A stretch of DNA of 62,176 nucleotides from IMG/VR virus record IMGVR_UViG_3300043464_000342, positions 1 through 62,176 of that record. One strand, 5' to 3'. Below are positions 60,068-62,176 of this stretch, piece by piece. Each line of letters starts with the position of its first letter. Position 1 is the first letter of the stretch. The DNA comes from a virus. The position numbers and the translations under genes are program-made. The notes under the pieces were generated by a model, which ran no database searches, was not told where the DNA came from, and saw only the letters and a list, made by a program, of their open reading frames with translations.

Positions 60068-60354
60068 CAAAAGCAAATGACCAATGGGCGTGTTCGATAT
60101 GTTCACGCCCACAAGGACGCCACGATATGTGGTTCGAGGATGACCTATGTGAAAGGTGCTACGAGAATCTACCAAGATGTAGAGGGTGTGGCACTAAGGA
60201 CACAAAAGAAATAGTTGAAAGCAGATGTGACGCCTATGGCTACGGCACCGGTGATTGGTGTGACAAGTGCTATGATAGTGACAAGTATCCGTATCGTAAG
60301 GATAGGTACTTCGACCCATCGTATGCCGGTGAGAGGTTAGAGGATGATTATTAA
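60064..60354 (+). CDS. Zinc-ribbon protein, 96 aa
   Basis: Four Cys pairs (CSIC, CERC, CRGC, CDKC, each C-x2-C) point to two treble or zinc-ribbon folds; the C-terminus is acidic and Tyr/Asp-rich. May bind nucleic acid or another protein. It is next to the amidotransferase fusion, which ends in similar ribbons. Confidence 0.7.
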   Translation: MTKANDQWACSICSRPQGRHDMWFEDDLCERCYENLPRCRGCGTKDTKEIVESRCDAYGYGTGDWCDKCYDSDKYPYRKDRYFDPSYAGERLEDDY

Positions 60355-60371
60355 TTCTAAATCAAATCAAT

Positions 60372-60533
60372 ATGGAAAGTCAGCACTATTTTCAAATCTT
60401 CTATGCAAATGTATTGGTCTTGTCGGTTGTTGCATACTCAAAGTATGAGGCGATTGACAAGGCGTGTCAAAAGTTAGGGGGTGAGTCCCCTAACTACGAT
60501 AGAAGAAAGTTCAGAGCCAAGAAGGTTTACTAA
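60372..60533 (+). CDS. Small hypothetical protein, 53 aa
   Basis: ORF with the AATCAAATCAATATG leader; product MESQHYFQIFYANVLVLSVV..., a beta/helix mix with basic end (RRKFRAKKVY). Not recognised. The last gene before the promoter at 60541. Confidence 0.55.
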   Translation: MESQHYFQIFYANVLVLSVVAYSKYEAIDKACQKLGGESPNYDRRKFRAKKVY

Positions 60534-60540
60534 AAATAAA

Positions 60541-60572
60541 TTTGGTAATGTCTAATTTATGTCGTATCTTCG
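60541..60572 (+). promoter_or_regulatory. Bacteroidota-type promoter for the amidotransferase gene
   Basis: TTTG at 60541-60544 and TATCTTCG at 60565-60572 are separated by 20 nt, close to the -33/-7 consensus. An ATGTCGT core like that of the 55.9-kb repeats lies inside the spacer. A palindrome copy follows at 60601. Confidence 0.6.
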
Positions 60573-60600
60573 TTCAAATCAAGTTCAATAATCGGGTTCT

Positions 60601-60616
60601 GTGTCTTCAAAGACAC
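60601..60616 (+). repeat. 16-bp palindrome copy before the amidotransferase gene
   Basis: Exact GTGTCTTCAAAGACAC, 24 nt before the ATG at 60640, in the leader after the promoter. No hammerhead core follows here. Confidence 0.8.
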
Positions 60617-60639
60617 TGCCCACAAATCAAATCAAGTCT

Positions 60640-61758
60640 ATGTGTGTAATTATTATCAAGCAGAAGGGTAAGAAAGTCCCTCAGGAGGTTGCAAAGACCT
60701 CCGCAAGAATCAATCCCCACGGGTTGGGGGTTGTGTGGTTAGATACGTTCGAGGTAACGTATCACAAATCAGCAGAGTACAAGGTACTCGATACAGCGAG
60801 GCCATTCATTGCTCACTTTAGATATGCGACCATTGGTGCTATCAACAAAGAGAACACGCATCCATTCAGATGCGGGAGCAATAAGAACGAGTGGTTGATG
60901 ATGAACGGGACGATAAGAGAGTTGGGCAACCACAAGAAAAGTGACTCAAAGGTATTGGCCGAGAACTTGGGTGAGATACCACGCCATCAGTGGAAGAAAG
61001 AGTTGGAGCGTTACGAGTGTAGGTTCGTGTCGGTTAACACGCACAGCAGAACGTATCAGATGTATAACAAAGAGTTATGGGTTCAGAGAGATGGGGTTTG
61101 GTATAGCAAGGACAACGTCCTTGAGGATAACCTGATAGCGGTGTATGGTACGTTGAAGAAGGGGTATAGTAACTACAACCATTACTTGACAAGTTCAAAG
61201 TATGTGGGTAAGGGTAAGACCAAAGACAAGTATCCCTTGGTAGTTAGTGGACTACCTTATTTGATTGAGGAGCGTGGACAAGGGTTCAATGTGGAGGTGG
61301 ATGTGTTCAAGGTGAGTGCGTCAGTACTTGCTAACTTGGATAGGTTGGAGGGTCACCCGACTTGGTATAGACGTAAGCAGATTGACATTCAGATGAAAGG
61401 CAAGGTGCTTAAGTGTTGGGTTTATTTCAACCTAAGAGAGAGGGCGAATGGTCAGACCTTGCATAGTACGTACACGCAAGCGCCAAACAGAGTTAAGTGG
61501 TACGAGGAGGAGGATGAGAAGGAGAGCGCAAAAGAGGTGAGTATATTTGCTAATATGGGTTACGAGGAGCCGAAGAGTGCGAGGCTGATAGATATTTTAG
61601 AGGATGAGTGTGACGATTGTGAGTTCGACATAACAAATGAGAAGCCCGTGTGTGTGAATTGCTTCCACGATTTGGAGCACGATATGTTTGCGAACTATCA
61701 TTGTAGCAGTTGCGATGAGTGGTTCAGTGAGTCCGATGTGATTATGTTCAGGAACTAA
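60640..61758 (+). CDS. Class II amidotransferase - GGCT (AIG2-like) - zinc-ribbon fusion, 372 aa
   Basis: The start at 60640 gives Met-Cys-Val, placing the N-terminal nucleophile Cys of a class II glutamine amidotransferase at residue 2 after Met removal. The Ntn-type domain covers about 1-155 (HFRYATIG, NGTIRELGNH). A gamma-glutamyl cyclotransferase-like domain follows (about 165-275): VYGTLKKG, FNVEVDVFKVS, LANLDRLEGHPTWYRRK. The C-terminal end has three zinc-type Cys pairs (CDDC, CVNC, CSSC). The pairing with the amidoligase fits a system that makes and removes gamma-glutamyl or amide links. Confidence 0.82.
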   Translation: MCVIIIKQKGKKVPQEVAKTSARINPHGLGVVWLDTFEVTYHKSAEYKVLDTARPFIAHFRYATIGAINKENTHPFRCGSNKNEWLMMNGTIRELGNHKKSDSKVLAENLGEIPRHQWKKELERYECRFVSVNTHSRTYQMYNKELWVQRDGVWYSKDNVLEDNLIAVYGTLKKGYSNYNHYLTSSKYVGKGKTKDKYPLVVSGLPYLIEERGQGFNVEVDVFKVSASVLANLDRLEGHPTWYRRKQIDIQMKGKVLKCWVYFNLRERANGQTLHSTYTQAPNRVKWYEEEDEKESAKEVSIFANMGYEEPKSARLIDILEDECDDCEFDITNEKPVCVNCFHDLEHDMFANYHCSSCDEWFSESDVIMFRN

Positions 61759-61767
61759 CCTGACTCA

Positions 61768-61793
61768 GGGTGGTGTCTTCAAAGACACTACCC
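61768..61793 (+). repeat. Palindrome hairpin before ribozyme 3
   Basis: The GTGTCTTCAAAGACAC copy at 61773-61788 is extended by GGGTG/TACCC to a 12-pair stem (one G-U), ending exactly before ribozyme stem III. Confidence 0.85.
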
Positions 61794-61844
61794 TCCGTAG
61801 TAGAGTGATTGCTCTACCTGATGAGCTCAAAAGAGCGAAACGGA
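61794..61844 (+). ncRNA. Type III hammerhead ribozyme 3
   Basis: 51 nt. Stem III TCCGT/ACGGA (61794-61798 with 61840-61844), cleavage after A61799 (GUA), stem I GTAGAG/CTCTAC with loop TGATTG, core CTGATGA (61818-61824), stem II GCTC/GAGC with loop AAAA, core GAAA (61837-61840). Loops I of the three ribozymes share a TG...TG pattern. Confidence 0.92.
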
Positions 61845-61864
61845 AATTATAAAATCTAATCAAG

Positions 61865-61990
61865 ATGACAAAGTATTTTTTTAGTGACGTGCTATTCGTA
61901 TTATTTTATACGTTAGTATTCGTATGTTGGGCATTCATTTTTGCCTATGGTATTATCCGATTAAATGAAAAGAAAAAAAACAAGCTATGA
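61865..61990 (+). CDS. Small single-pass membrane protein, 41 aa
   Basis: A hydrophobic helix (VLFVLFYTLVFVCWAFIFAYG) between a short N-terminus and a basic end (RLNEKKKNKL). The leader AATCTAATCAAG lies 21 nt after ribozyme 3. Overlaps the next start as ATGA. Confidence 0.6.
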   Translation: MTKYFFSDVLFVLFYTLVFVCWAFIFAYGIIRLNEKKKNKL

Positions 61991-62145
61991 GTAAAACCTA
62001 TCAAATCTTAATTGGAGCTATGCATTTTTGTGGGCAAGCGTTGTGGTTCTTCTTAGTATCAATCCCGTTAGCCATTACAATTTATATTTTATTACACTCA
62101 ATATTTTTAATCAAATCAATATGCAAAAAAATCATTATCAGATGA
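61987..62145 (+). CDS. Small membrane protein, 52 aa (crosses the circle junction)
   Basis: A membrane segment of about 25 residues (ALWFFLVSIPLAITIYILLHSIFLI) and a basic C-terminus (KSICKKIIIR). The stop coincides with 94-96 of the left end. Two adjacent membrane microproteins behind ribozyme 3 mirror the one behind ribozyme 1. Confidence 0.6.
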   Translation: MSKTYQILIGAMHFCGQALWFFLVSIPLAITIYILLHSIFLIKSICKKIIIR

Positions 62146-62176
62146 GCGAGAGTGCGTCAGCACAAATCGAGATTGA
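62050..62176. repeat. Terminal direct repeat, right copy
   Basis: Identical to bases 1-127; see the left copy. Confidence 0.95.

Noticed and set aside
60601-60639. N-terminal extension of the amidotransferase fusion
   Set aside because: It would translate the palindrome and bury the catalytic Cys; starting at 60640 puts Cys at residue 2, as needed for a class II amidotransferase.
1-62176. CRISPR array, insertion sequence, diversity-generating retroelement or integrase
   Set aside because: I saw no regularly spaced repeats of CRISPR size, no transposase, no reverse transcriptase and no recombinase of the Tyr or Ser type.

Overview
The window is a complete, circularly closed phage-type genome. 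Bases 1-127 and 62050-62176 are identical, so the unique sequence is 62,049 bp. The host is almost certainly a member of the Bacteroidota: the DNA is AT-rich, start codons follow A-rich AATCAAATC-type leaders instead of Shine-Dalgarno sequences, several promoters match the Bacteroidota form (TTTG, then TAnnTTTG), and the primase starts with a VirE/BT4734-type domain. The virion genes (large terminase, about 90 kDa portal, HK97-type capsid protein, ring proteins, a 1613-residue tail hub, no tape measure or tail tube) point to a short-tailed phage whose tail resembles that of crAss-like and other Bacteroidota podoviruses. No integrase or repressor was seen, so it is probably lytic. It has no DNA or RNA polymerase gene and must use those of the host.

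Layout. (1) 57.1-62.0 kb and 0-12.1 kb, plus strand across the circle junction: early and replication genes. From the left they are small unknown proteins, a DnaA domain IV-like protein, a Sak single-strand annealing protein with a RecE-like nuclease, a tRNA-like gene, an SSB-like protein, a primase-helicase, an SF2 helicase, a calcineurin-like phosphoesterase, a GNAT protein, a VRR-NUC nuclease, a second DnaA-like protein and a PD-(D/E)XK protein. (2) 12.1-41.4 kb, minus strand: the virion module, from a 2876-residue ejected polyvalent protein up to portal and terminase. (3) 41.4-53.4 kb, minus strand: host-recognition fibre with an S74 self-cleaving chaperone, lysis genes (M15 endolysin, holin candidates, spanins) and a run of microproteins. 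(4) 53.4-56.6 kb: a lone plus-strand winged-helix regulator, then GroES, GroEL and a small gene on the minus strand.

The most unusual part is 57.1-62.0 kb. It holds an amidoligase and a glutamine amidotransferase/gamma-glutamyl cyclotransferase/zinc-ribbon fusion, a set that suggests an isopeptide-forming and isopeptide-cleaving pathway. In the same region lie three compact type III hammerhead ribozymes, each directly after a GTGTC/GACAC hairpin and just before a gene start. Their stems I and II differ in sequence but keep pairing. They probably cut the early polycistronic RNA into segments.

The 16-bp palindrome GTGTCTTCAAAGACAC that forms two of those hairpins recurs, with one variant, ten times around the genome. 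Two intergenic regions (3.9-4.0 and 55.9-56.2 kb) share helically phased CGACAT repeats and may be origins or operators. Two parS-like palindromes, 40406-40419 and 54172-54187, occur although no ParA or full ParB is encoded.
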